64,000 nt of DNA from JAIVGV01 sp031425275. GTDB taxonomy: Bacteria > Acidobacteriota > Blastocatellia > Pyrinomonadales > Pyrinomonadaceae. The stretch covers positions 62,001 through 126,000 of the forward strand of contig JANPJA010000073.1 of assembly GCA_031425275.1 (NCBI GenBank), given 5' to 3'. The position numbers and the translations under genes are program-made. Shown piece by piece: positions 41,515 to 48,417 of the stretch (position 1 is the first letter of the stretch; every line of letters begins with the position of its first letter). The notes below the pieces were generated by a model, which searched no databases, was not told where the DNA came from, and saw only the letters and a list, made by a program, of their open reading frames with translations.

Positions 41515-42378
41515 TCAGGGCTGGCGCAACAGTCTTTCGTAGTCGTCCTTCGTGATGAGCATCTCGACGAAATTCGTGCCGCGCACCGTCTCGGTCGGCA
41601 CGACGGCGGGCCGCCCGTTGATCGTCACTTCCAGCGCGGGAGCTTTAATTTTCGCGTACCGCAATTTCACGCTGCCCCCAGCGGAAAAGTCTCTGGCCTC
41701 GTCCGCCTTCAGAATCCCGTCGGCGGAAGCCTCCTCGTCAACTTTCGAGCGCAGCCACACGTCCTCGCCCCGCGCGCGGACGTTGACGCTCAAGGCTCCC
41801 GTCGGCGGCGGCGGCGTCGTCTGCGTGGCGGCGGGCTGCGCCTGACCCTGCGACGCGGGCTGAACGGCGGGGACGCCCGCGCTCTGTCGTGCGGCGTCTG
41901 GCGGCGGCGGCGGCGTGATCGGGTCGGAGGTGCGTTTGTAGTAGTGGAGCCACGCATAGACGCCGAGCGAAATGACGGCGAGGATGAGCAGGCTCAAGGC
42001 GGCGGTGAGCAGCGGCGAGCGCGAGGGCGCGTCGTCCGTGTAGATGCGCGAGGCTTGGCGGGAGGTGGGCGCGTCGTCCGTCGTGGCCTCGCCGCGCTCG
42101 CGCAGGGCGCGCGCGTAGAGTTCGAGGGCGCGCTCTTCGGGGAAGCCGACGGCGCGGGCGAACGACTTGACGAAGCTGCGGTTGAAGATGCCGCCCGGCA
42201 GGTGTTTGAACTCTTCGGCCTCGATGGCTTCGAGGTAGCGGCGCGAGATGCGCGTCTGGTCGGAGATTTCGCGCAGCGAGAGGCCGCGGCCTTCGCGCGC
42301 GCGCCGCAGCGCCCGGCCCAGACTGTCGGCCCCGACCGGCCCGGAGTCGTCGTGCTCGTCAGAGGGTGTGGAGTTCAC
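41515..42378 (-). CDS. RodZ-like membrane protein (HTH_25 + transmembrane + DUF4115)
   Basis: The 287-residue protein has an N-terminal Cro/RodZ-type helix-turn-helix: LRRAREGRGLSLREISDQTR, ISRRYLEAIEAEEFKHLPGG, IFNRSFVKSFARAVGF. One membrane helix (LLTAALSLLILAVISLGVYA, about residue 125) and a Pro/Gln-rich linker follow, then a C-terminal DUF4115-like beta domain (LSVNVRARGEDVWLRSKVDE; FVEMLITKDDYERLL). RodZ links the MreB cytoskeleton to the wall machinery in rod cells. It lies alone upstream of guaB on the same strand, 199 bases away. Confidence 0.85.
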   Translation of the reverse strand: MNSTPSDEHDDSGPVGADSLGRALRRAREGRGLSLREISDQTRISRRYLEAIEAEEFKHLPGGIFNRSFVKSFARAVGFPEERALELYARALRERGEATTDDAPTSRQASRIYTDDAPSRSPLLTAALSLLILAVISLGVYAWLHYYKRTSDPITPPPPPDAARQSAGVPAVQPASQGQAQPAATQTTPPPPTGALSVNVRARGEDVWLRSKVDEEASADGILKADEARDFSAGGSVKLRYAKIKAPALEVTINGRPAVVPTETVRGTNFVEMLITKDDYERLLRQP

Positions 42379-42557
42379 TTGGACGCTGGTCTTGGGAGTT
42401 ATGGATGCGACGCGCGTCGCCCTGCAAAGTCACCCGCCCCGAAAACACTCGACGCGCGCGCGCGGGGCCGCTTCGGCCGCACTATAACTTGCCGCCCGCG
42501 AGGCTGTCAAACTTTAGTCCTGTCAGAAAGATGCGGACGATAAGCCGAGAAAGAGGG

Positions 42558-42720
42558 GGGACGCGGAACGATGAACACGGGACAAGTTTTCAGTTTTTAG
42601 TTTTCAGTTTTCCGAAGGCGGAACCCGTCTTTGCCGAAAACTGAAAACTGAAAACTGTTCACACGGGCCTTCACTTCATCGTTCCGCGTTCCGACCTCCG
42701 CGGTTCCCGTTCATCGCTCA
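42558..42720. repeat. Composite AACGATGAAC / CAGTTTTCAG iterated repeat upstream of the BMC operon
   Basis: The outer word GGGACGCGGAACGATGAACA on the left answers CTTCACTTCATCGTTCCGCG on the right. The inner words are CAGTTTTTAGTTTTCAGTTTT and ACTGAAAACTGAAAACTG. It is the same family as 21866 and 27848. It lies between the RodZ-like gene and the BMC operon and could end read-through into either. Confidence 0.83.
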
Positions 42721-42731
42721 TCCACGCCTTC

Positions 42732-42760
42732 TTGATTCTTGCGGCGCGCGGTGCTACGTT
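42732..42760 (+). promoter_or_regulatory. Possible promoter of the BMC operon
   Basis: TTGATT (42732-42737) and TACGTT (42755-42760) are 17 bases apart. The -10 is weak (three of six). GAGGAG stands 10 bases before the first ATG (42834). It is the only pair with correct spacing that I see in the 110 bases before the first shell gene. Confidence 0.3.
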
Positions 42761-42833
42761 GTGACCGTTCCCAAGGATTTCAGTCTTTAACTTTTACAAT
42801 CACACACCCACTTCCAGCGAGGAGACACTACCT

Positions 42834-43238
42834 ATGCCTCTCGAAGCACTCGGAATGGTCGAGACCAAGGGATTCGTCGGCGCGGTCGAGGCGGCCGACG
42901 CGATGGTCAAGGCCGCCAACGTCCAACTGATCGGCAAGGAGTACATCGGGGCCGGCTACGTGACGATCTTCGTGCGCGGCGATGTCGGGGCCGTGAAGGC
43001 CGCGACCGACGCGGGCGCGGCGGCCGCGCGCCGGGTCGGCGAGCTGATCAGCGTCCACGTCATCCCGCGCCCGCACACCGAAGTCGAGCGCGTGCTCCCG
43101 ACGGGCGGCCGCGTCGGCAACAGCCCGGACGAGCGCGCCATCGGCGGCGGCGGCACGCGCGGTGAACTCGGCGAAGGCGATCAGGGCCGCTCACTCCCCG
43201 CCGGCGCGCGCGAGAATAACCGGGAGAAGGCGAAGTAA
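42834..43238 (+). CDS. BMC-H microcompartment shell protein 1
   Basis: The 134-residue protein is a single BMC domain: ALGMVETKGFVGAVEAADAM, VKAANVQLIGKEYIGAGYVT, IFVRGDVGAVKAATDAGAAA and LISVHVIPRPHTEVERVLP. These hexameric proteins tile the facets of microcompartments. The K-x-A-N-V and PRPH segments are the usual edge and closing motifs. About 45 residues extend the C-terminus (GGGGTRGELGEGDQGRSL), low in complexity and probably on the outer or inner face. It opens the operon and is followed by the aldehyde dehydrogenase gene after a repeat-filled gap. Confidence 0.95.
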   Translation: MPLEALGMVETKGFVGAVEAADAMVKAANVQLIGKEYIGAGYVTIFVRGDVGAVKAATDAGAAAARRVGELISVHVIPRPHTEVERVLPTGGRVGNSPDERAIGGGGTRGELGEGDQGRSLPAGARENNREKAK

Positions 43239-43249
43239 AGGCAGTCCGT

Positions 43250-43364
43250 TGTCAGTGGTCAGTTGTCCGTCGTTCGTGCTTGAAGAACTAGTCGCACGAG
43301 GTGAGCGCGGCAACTCGACCGGCCGCGAACAACTGACGACGGACAACTGACCACTGACAGTTTT
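43250..43364. repeat. CAGTTGTCCGT-type hairpin between BMC-H1 and the aldehyde dehydrogenase gene
   Basis: The left arm 43250-43276 (TGTCAGTGGTCAGTTGTCCG then TCGTTCG) matches the complement of the right arm (43326-43359) over about 24 bases without mismatch. The right arm is followed by GTTTTTCGGAGG, that is, a U-tract directly before the ribosome-binding site. It could act as an attenuator or as a processing barrier. Confidence 0.9.
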
Positions 43365-43378
43365 TCGGAGGTGGTGTC

Positions 43379-45325
43379 ATGTCGGTCGATAAAGACCTCG
43401 TTTCCGTGCAGCAGGCGCGCGACCTCGTCGAGGCGGCGCACCGCGCGCAGGTCGGGCTGGCGCGCTTCGATCAGGCGCGGATCGACCGCGTCTGCGAGGC
43501 GATGTCGCAGGCCGCCGTGCGCGAGTCGGCCCGGCTCGGCCAGTTGGCGCACGAGGAGACGGGCTTCGGCATCGCCGACGACAAGCGCGAGAAGAACCGC
43601 TTCGCCGCCGAGGACGTGTGGAACGCCTTCAAGGGGATGCGCACGGTCGGCGTCATCGCCGAGTCAAAAGATGTAGTTGAGATCGCGTCCCCGCGCGGCG
43701 TCGTCGCCGGCATCATCCCCTCGACCAACCCGACCTCGACCGCGATCTTCAAAATCCTCATCAGCGTCAAGTCGCGCAACGCCATCGTCCTCTCGCCGCA
43801 CCCTTCGGCCGCGAAGTGCATCAACGAGACGGCGCGCGTGATGCGCGAGGTCGCGGTCAAAGAGGGTTTGCCGGCCGAGGCCATCGGCTGCATGACGACC
43901 ACGTCCATCGAGGGCACGGAAGCCCTGATGAAGCACAAGCAGACGGCCGTCATCCTTGCCACCGGCGGCATCGGGCTGGTGCGCGCGGCGTATTCGTCGG
44001 GCAAGCCGGCCTTCGGCGTCGGCCCCGGCAACGTGCCCGTCTTCGTCGAGCGCACGGCCGACATAGCTTTAGCCGTGCAAAACATTCTGACCGGCAAGAC
44101 CTTTGACAACGGCACGATCTGCGCTTCCGAACAGGCGGTCGTGGCCGACGCGCCGGTGGCGAAAGGGGTGCGCGAGGAATTCGCGCGACAGGGCGGACAC
44201 TGGCTGAGCGCGTCGGAGGCCGAAGCGTTGGCGAAGGTCGTCGCCACTCCGCAGCGGAGTTTGAATCCGGGGATCGTCGGCCGTTCCGTCGAAGTGATCG
44301 CGAAGCTGGCGGGCCTGAGCGTGCCGCCGGGGACGCGCTGCCTGATGGTCGAGGTCGGCGGCGTGGGGCGCGAGTACCCGCTCTCGATGGAGAAGCTCTC
44401 GCCGATCTTGGCCTTCTACGTCGAGGACGGTTTGGAGCGCGGCGCGGCGCGCTGCTTCGAGATTCTGAGTTACGGCGGGATGGGCCACACGGCCGGCGTC
44501 CACACGCGCTCGCGCGAGGTGGCCGTGGCCTACGGCCGCGAGATGCCGGCCTCGCGCGTGGTCGTCAACACGCCGACGACGCACGGCGCCATCGGGTTCT
44601 CGACCGCGCTCCCGCCGTCGATGACGCTGGGCTGCGGCTCGTGGGGCGGCAACGTCACCTCCGACAACATCTCCCCGCTCCACCTGATGGACATCAAGCG
44701 CGTCGCGTTCGAGACGCGCCCCGTCGCCAGCAAGCGGCCCGCGCAAACCGCCGACGGCCGGCCGCACGTTGCGACGCCGCAACCCGCGATGGCTCGCGCG
44801 CCGCAAGCCGCGCCGCACACGGCCGCCGCGCAGGGCCGGCAGATCGGCCGCGAAGAAGTGGCGTCCATCGTTGATCGCTTTCTCGCGGGTCGCGGCGACG
44901 CACAGGCGTCCGCGCCGCTCCATACGGAACTACACCCGACCGCCTCGCAGCCGCCCGCGCAGAGTCCGAACGAGATCAACCCGAACTGGATCGACTCGAA
45001 GTCCGCGGCCGCGCCCCACGCCGCGGCCGCGCCGACCGCGCGCGAAGCAGTCGGCGGCAACGGCGGCGGCGGTAACGCCAGCGCGACCACGCCACCGAGC
45101 GCGCCATCGCAGCAACAGCCCGCCGCGAAGTCTCCGGGCGCAACGGGCAACGGCGGCGCTGTGACGCCATCGGCCAACGGGCACAGGGCCGTTGATTTCG
45201 TCTCCGAAGACGACGTGCGCCGCGCCGTCCAGCGCGGCGAGAAGATTTACGTCAACGCCAAGACCATCATCACGCCCTCCGCCCGCGACATCGGCGACCC
45301 GGCGGAAGTGTTTGCGAAAGTCTGA
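43379..45325 (+). CDS. BMC-type CoA-acylating aldehyde dehydrogenase with long C-terminal extension
   Basis: The 648-residue protein starts with a normal PduP/EutE-like aldehyde dehydrogenase (about 1-455): GVVAGIIPSTNPTSTAIFKI, ATGGIGLVRAAYSSGKPAFG, GPGNVPVF, and the nucleophile Cys248 in FDNGTICASEQAVV. It would convert an aldehyde to acyl-CoA with NAD inside the compartment. The following 190 residues are low-complexity Ala/Pro/Gly linkers holding two ordered segments. One is a short amphipathic helix (GREEVASIVDRFLAGRG, about 489-505), typical of an encapsulation peptide. The other is a closing block (FVSEDDVRRAVQRGEKIYVN and AKTIITPSARDIGD). GGAGGTGG precedes the ATG. Confidence 0.93.
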   Translation: MSVDKDLVSVQQARDLVEAAHRAQVGLARFDQARIDRVCEAMSQAAVRESARLGQLAHEETGFGIADDKREKNRFAAEDVWNAFKGMRTVGVIAESKDVVEIASPRGVVAGIIPSTNPTSTAIFKILISVKSRNAIVLSPHPSAAKCINETARVMREVAVKEGLPAEAIGCMTTTSIEGTEALMKHKQTAVILATGGIGLVRAAYSSGKPAFGVGPGNVPVFVERTADIALAVQNILTGKTFDNGTICASEQAVVADAPVAKGVREEFARQGGHWLSASEAEALAKVVATPQRSLNPGIVGRSVEVIAKLAGLSVPPGTRCLMVEVGGVGREYPLSMEKLSPILAFYVEDGLERGAARCFEILSYGGMGHTAGVHTRSREVAVAYGREMPASRVVVNTPTTHGAIGFSTALPPSMTLGCGSWGGNVTSDNISPLHLMDIKRVAFETRPVASKRPAQTADGRPHVATPQPAMARAPQAAPHTAAAQGRQIGREEVASIVDRFLAGRGDAQASAPLHTELHPTASQPPAQSPNEINPNWIDSKSAAAPHAAAAPTAREAVGGNGGGGNASATTPPSAPSQQQPAAKSPGATGNGGAVTPSANGHRAVDFVSEDDVRRAVQRGEKIYVNAKTIITPSARDIGDPAEVFAKV

Positions 45326-45329
45326 AAAG

Positions 45330-45446
45330 CTGTCCGTCGTCCGTCGTCCGTCGTCCGTTGTTCGTGCTTGACGACCGGCGCGCTAAGGGTGGCGGTCAAG
45401 CCTATGAGGCTCAAACAACTGACCACGGACAACTGACCACGGACGT
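45330..45446. repeat. TGTCCGTCGTCCG-type hairpin between the aldehyde dehydrogenase and BMC-P genes
   Basis: The left side is an iteration of CCGTCGT (TGTCCGTCGTCCGTCGTCCG). The right side is AACAACTGACCACGGACAAC and TGACCACGGACG. The spacer begins TTCGTGCTTGACGACC, like the spacers at 39754 and 43272. TTTT follows and overlaps the approach to the BMC-P start codon. Confidence 0.87.
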
Positions 45447-45449
45447 TTT

Positions 45450-45788
45450 ATGTTTCTCGCAAAAGTCGTCGGCACGGTCTGGTCAACGAAGAAGGCGCCC
45501 GACTTGGAAGGCGTCAAGTTTCTGATCGTGCACCCGATTGAGTTGGACAAGCAGCCGGCGCGCAGCGTCGTCGTCGTGGCGGATCGGATGGGCGCGGGCA
45601 TCGGTGAGATCGTGATGTGCGCCTTCGGTAAGGCGGCGCGCTCGGCCGTCGGGAATCAGGAGATGTCAATCGAGGCGGCGGTCGTCGGCATCGTCGATAA
45701 GATGGACGTGCACGGCTCGCCGTCGGAAGACTTGAACGCCGAGGCCCGCGCGCTGTCGGGCGCGGGCGGCGACGGGACAAGGAAGTGA
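45450..45788 (+). CDS. EutN/CcmL-type BMC-P vertex protein
   Basis: The 112-residue protein has the BMC-P layout: MFLAKVVGTVWSTKKAPDLE, GVKFLIVHPIELDKQPARSV, VVVADRMGAGIGEIVMCAFG, KAARSAVGNQEMSIEAAVVG and IVDKMDV. It forms pentamers that cap the vertices of the icosahedral shell. The basic first loop with 'WSTKKAPDLEG' and the closing 'EAAVVGIVD' are diagnostic. It is the only vertex gene of the locus. The stop is followed at once by a 29-bp hairpin. Confidence 0.95.
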   Translation: MFLAKVVGTVWSTKKAPDLEGVKFLIVHPIELDKQPARSVVVVADRMGAGIGEIVMCAFGKAARSAVGNQEMSIEAAVVGIVDKMDVHGSPSEDLNAEARALSGAGGDGTRK

Positions 45789-45789
45789 T

Positions 45790-45863
45790 GAGGACTGAGG
45801 ACTGAGGACTGAGTGAAAGATAGTTTTCACTCAGTCCTCAGTCCTCAGTCCTCAGTCCTCATT
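45790..45863 (+). repeat. GAGGACT-iterated perfect hairpin between the BMC-P and ACT genes
   Basis: GAGGACTGAGGACTGAGGAC and TGAGTGAAA on the left pair without mismatch with TTTCACTCAGTCCTCAGTCC and TCAGTCCTC on the right (about 29 bp, loop of 6-7 nt). It takes up almost the whole gap. The extra right-hand repeat allows alternative registers. Confidence 0.92.
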
Positions 45864-45867
45864 AAGA

Positions 45868-46353
45868 ATGGCAGACGAAGAACTGATCTATCGGATCACG
45901 CGCGCGGTGTACGGGCGGCTGGGGGCGCAGGCCGACGAGCGCACGGTCGAGCATCTGGTGACGGACATCTACCGCGCCATCGAGCCGGTCATCGAAAAGA
46001 GTAACGGCGCGGGGGCGCGGGGCGCGGGAGGCGCGTCGGCGGGCGATGGCGGGGCGGCGGCGGCGGCGGCGGAAGGTTCCGCGTCGCGGCTCGTCGTCTC
46101 CGTGTTTGGCGTGGATCATCCGGGCATCGTCGCGGCGGTGGCGCAGATTCTCGCCGACAGCGAGTGCAGCATCATCGACATCAACCAGACGGTCGTGCGC
46201 GGCAAGTTCGCGATGGTGATCATCGCCGACGCGGCGCGGGCCAAACAGTCGGTCGCGGAGCTGAAGGAACACTTCCGCGCCGCCGGCGACCGCCTCGGCG
46301 TGCGCATCTACGCCCAGCGCGAAGACCTCTTCAACGCGATGCATCGAATTTGA
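45868..46353 (+). CDS. ACT-domain protein with N-terminal helical extension
   Basis: The 161-residue protein ends in an ACT domain of the UPF0237 type: LVVSVFGVDHPGIVAAVAQI, LADSECSIIDINQTVVRGKF, AMVIIADAARAKQSVAELKE. Before it stand about 45 residues with two amphipathic helices (EELIYRITRAVYGRLGAQA and ERTVEHLVTDIYRAIEPV) and an Ala/Gly linker. Such helices before a linker look like microcompartment encapsulation peptides, so the ACT domain may be cargo. UPF0237 genes are normally beside UPF0210 genes, which is nearly the case here (47048). ACT domains usually bind small ligands; none can be named. Confidence 0.87.
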   Translation: MADEELIYRITRAVYGRLGAQADERTVEHLVTDIYRAIEPVIEKSNGAGARGAGGASAGDGGAAAAAAEGSASRLVVSVFGVDHPGIVAAVAQILADSECSIIDINQTVVRGKFAMVIIADAARAKQSVAELKEHFRAAGDRLGVRIYAQREDLFNAMHRI

Positions 46354-46356
46354 AGT

Positions 46357-46433
46357 CCGTGACAGGTGACAGGTGACGGGTGACAGGTAAATCCTGTTCT
46401 TCCTTGTCACCCGTCACCTGTCACCCGTCACGG
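46357..46433 (+). repeat. GACAGGTGACAGGTGACGG-iterated hairpin between the ACT and zinc-ribbon genes
   Basis: CCGTGACAGGTGACAGGTGA and CGGGTGACAGG (46357-46387) pair with CTTGTCACCCGTCACCTGTC and ACCCGTCACGG (46403-46433). The loop is about 15 nt. It fills the 85-nt gap. A related element is at 63835-63959. Confidence 0.9.
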
Positions 46434-46438
46434 TTCTT

Positions 46439-47029
46439 ATGGAGCCTGAGATCGCACGTCGGTGTCAGAGTTGCGGCGCGGCGGTGCGCGGGCGGGCGCA
46501 CTTCTGCCCGCAGTGCGGGGGCGAGATGGGCGACGGCGGCGGCGGCGAGGCGGCGGGCGTTGACGAGGGCGTCGGGCAGTCGGCGGCCGCGCCAGCGCGG
46601 CGCGTCGCGACCGGACAGCATCCGCTGGCGGAGGAGGCCGAGCGCGTGGCTAACGCGCTCGGCGATAAACTGACGCCCGCGCCGGCGCGTGAGACGCCTG
46701 AACAGATGGGGGCCGCCGCAATCGAACCGGCGCCCGCCGTCGAAACGGCGCGCGCGCCAACCGTTGACGGTGCGGGCGTCGCGCGCGAAGTGGGCGCGCG
46801 CGGCAAAGCGGAGCCGTTGGCGCGCGGGGCGGGCGTGCTGGGTCGCGCGGCGGGCGCGCTCCCGCGCGCGGGCGAGAGTTTGCGGCCCGGGGTGGATCGC
46901 CTGCGCGGGACGCTCGTCGCCTTCGACGAGGCGTCGTCCGACGATCCCGGCCTGCGCTTCGTCGTCGTCGCCGCCGTCCTCTTTCTCATCTTCCTGCTGC
47001 TGTGGCTCTTCGGCTACGTCCTCGGCTAA
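46439..47029 (+). CDS. Zinc-ribbon protein with C-terminal membrane anchor
   Basis: The 196-residue protein begins with a zinc ribbon (CQSCGAAVRGRAHFCPQCGG, residues 9-28). A long Ala/Gly/Pro-rich region follows and includes a helical AEEAERVANALGDKL segment. It ends in one hydrophobic helix (LRFVVVAAVLFLIFLLLWLF) near the C-terminus, so the soluble part should lie in the cytosol, anchored at the tail. The family is broad and the function unknown. Within a BMC operon such a protein could attach the shell to the membrane; this is an inference. It is followed by the UPF0210 gene 18 bases on. Confidence 0.8.
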   Translation: MEPEIARRCQSCGAAVRGRAHFCPQCGGEMGDGGGGEAAGVDEGVGQSAAAPARRVATGQHPLAEEAERVANALGDKLTPAPARETPEQMGAAAIEPAPAVETARAPTVDGAGVAREVGARGKAEPLARGAGVLGRAAGALPRAGESLRPGVDRLRGTLVAFDEASSDDPGLRFVVVAAVLFLIFLLLWLFGYVLG

Positions 47030-47047
47030 CCCGACGCGACCCTCTTT

Positions 47048-48415
47048 ATGGAATACACCCAAGCGGAAATCTTGCAGACCGTGCGGATGACCGAGATGGA
47101 ACATCTCGACGTGCGCACGGTCACGCTCGGCCTCTCGCTTCGCGACTGCGCCTCGGAGACCATCGCGCGCACGGCCGAGCGCGTGCGCGAGAAGATCGAG
47201 CGGATGGGCGGCCCGCTGGTCAAGACCGTGGACGCCATCGGCGACGAGTTCGGCATCAGCGTCGCGAACAAGCGCATCTCGATCACGCCCGCCTCCATGA
47301 TCGCGGGCGGCGCGCGCACGGCGGCCGACTGCGTCCTGCTCGCGCGCGCCATCGACGAGGCGGCCGCCACGGTCGGCGTCGATTTCATCGGCGGCTACTC
47401 CGCCCTCGTCCACAAGGGGTGGACTGACACCGAAAAGATTTTCCTCGACTCGATCCCCGAGGCCCTCGCCGCGACGAAGCGACTCTGTTCGTCCGTCAAC
47501 GTCGCGACGACGCGCGCCGGGATCAACATGGACGCCGTGCGCCGCGTCGGCGAGTTGATCAAAGAGATGGCCGAGCGCACGCGCGCGAGCGGGGGACTCG
47601 CCTGCGCGAAGTTCGTCTGCTTCGCCAACGCCGTCGAGGACAACCCCTTCATGGCGGGCGCGTTCCACGGGGCGGGCGAGCCGGAGGCGGTGATCAACGT
47701 CGGCGTCTCCGGCCCCGGCGTCGTCAACCACGCGGTGCGCCACGCGCCGAAAGACTTGCCCTTAGACGAGCTGGCCGAGCTGATCAAGAAGCTCTCCTTC
47801 CGCCTGTCGCGCGCCGGCGAGCTGGTCGGCCGCGAGGCCGCGCGCCGGATGGGCCTGCGCTTCGGCATCATCGATCTCTCGCTCGCGCCCACCCCCGCCC
47901 CCGGCGATTCGGTCGCCGAGATCATCGAGGCCATGGGCTTCGAGCGCGCGGGCGCGCCGGGCACGACGGCCGCGCTCGCCCTCCTCACCGACGCCGTCAA
48001 GAAGGGCGGCGCGATGGCCTCGTCGGCGGTCGGCGGCATGAGCGGCGCGTTCATCCCGGTCTCCGAAGACGCCGGGATGATCGAGGCCGCGCGCCTCGGC
48101 GCGCTCACTTTGGAGAAGCTCGAAGCGTGGACGAGCGTCTGCTCGGTCGGCCTCGACATGGTGGCCGTCCCCGGCAAGACTTCCGCGGAGACCATCGCCG
48201 CCATCATCGCCGACGAGATGGCCATCGGCGTGATGAACAACAAGACCACGGCCGTGCGCATCATCCCCGTCCCCGGCAAAGACGTGGGCGACTCCGTCGA
48301 GTTCGGCGGCCTGCTCGGCACCGCCCCCGTCATGAGCGTCAACCGCTTCGACAGCGCCCAATTCATCCGCCGCGGCGGCCGCATCCCCGCGCCCATCCAC
48401 TCTCTGCGCAACTGA
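47048..48415 (+). CDS. UPF0210 (DUF711) family protein
   Basis: The 455-residue protein matches the UPF0210 group (also called 'PFL family' after the barrel fold): EILQTVRMTEMEHLDVRTVT, LGLSLRDCASE, DFIGGYSALVHKG, CSSVNVATTRAGINMDAVRR and ISGPGVV-like GVSGPGVVNHAV. The closing part is MVAVPGKTSAETIAAIIADE and IPVPGKDVGDSVEFGGLLG. The glycyl-radical motif of true pyruvate formate-lyases is absent, so radical chemistry should not be assumed. In Firmicutes the gene pairs with an UPF0237 ACT gene, as it does here. Its presence in a BMC operon makes it a candidate core or regulatory enzyme. Confidence 0.92.
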   Translation: MEYTQAEILQTVRMTEMEHLDVRTVTLGLSLRDCASETIARTAERVREKIERMGGPLVKTVDAIGDEFGISVANKRISITPASMIAGGARTAADCVLLARAIDEAAATVGVDFIGGYSALVHKGWTDTEKIFLDSIPEALAATKRLCSSVNVATTRAGINMDAVRRVGELIKEMAERTRASGGLACAKFVCFANAVEDNPFMAGAFHGAGEPEAVINVGVSGPGVVNHAVRHAPKDLPLDELAELIKKLSFRLSRAGELVGREAARRMGLRFGIIDLSLAPTPAPGDSVAEIIEAMGFERAGAPGTTAALALLTDAVKKGGAMASSAVGGMSGAFIPVSEDAGMIEAARLGALTLEKLEAWTSVCSVGLDMVAVPGKTSAETIAAIIADEMAIGVMNNKTTAVRIIPVPGKDVGDSVEFGGLLGTAPVMSVNRFDSAQFIRRGGRIPAPIHSLRN

Positions 48416-48417
48416 CC

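Noticed and set aside
47048..48415. UPF0210 protein as a glycyl-radical enzyme giving the BMC its aldehyde
   Set aside because: No glycyl-radical loop and no activating enzyme gene are present. The 'PFL family' name reflects fold similarity only.
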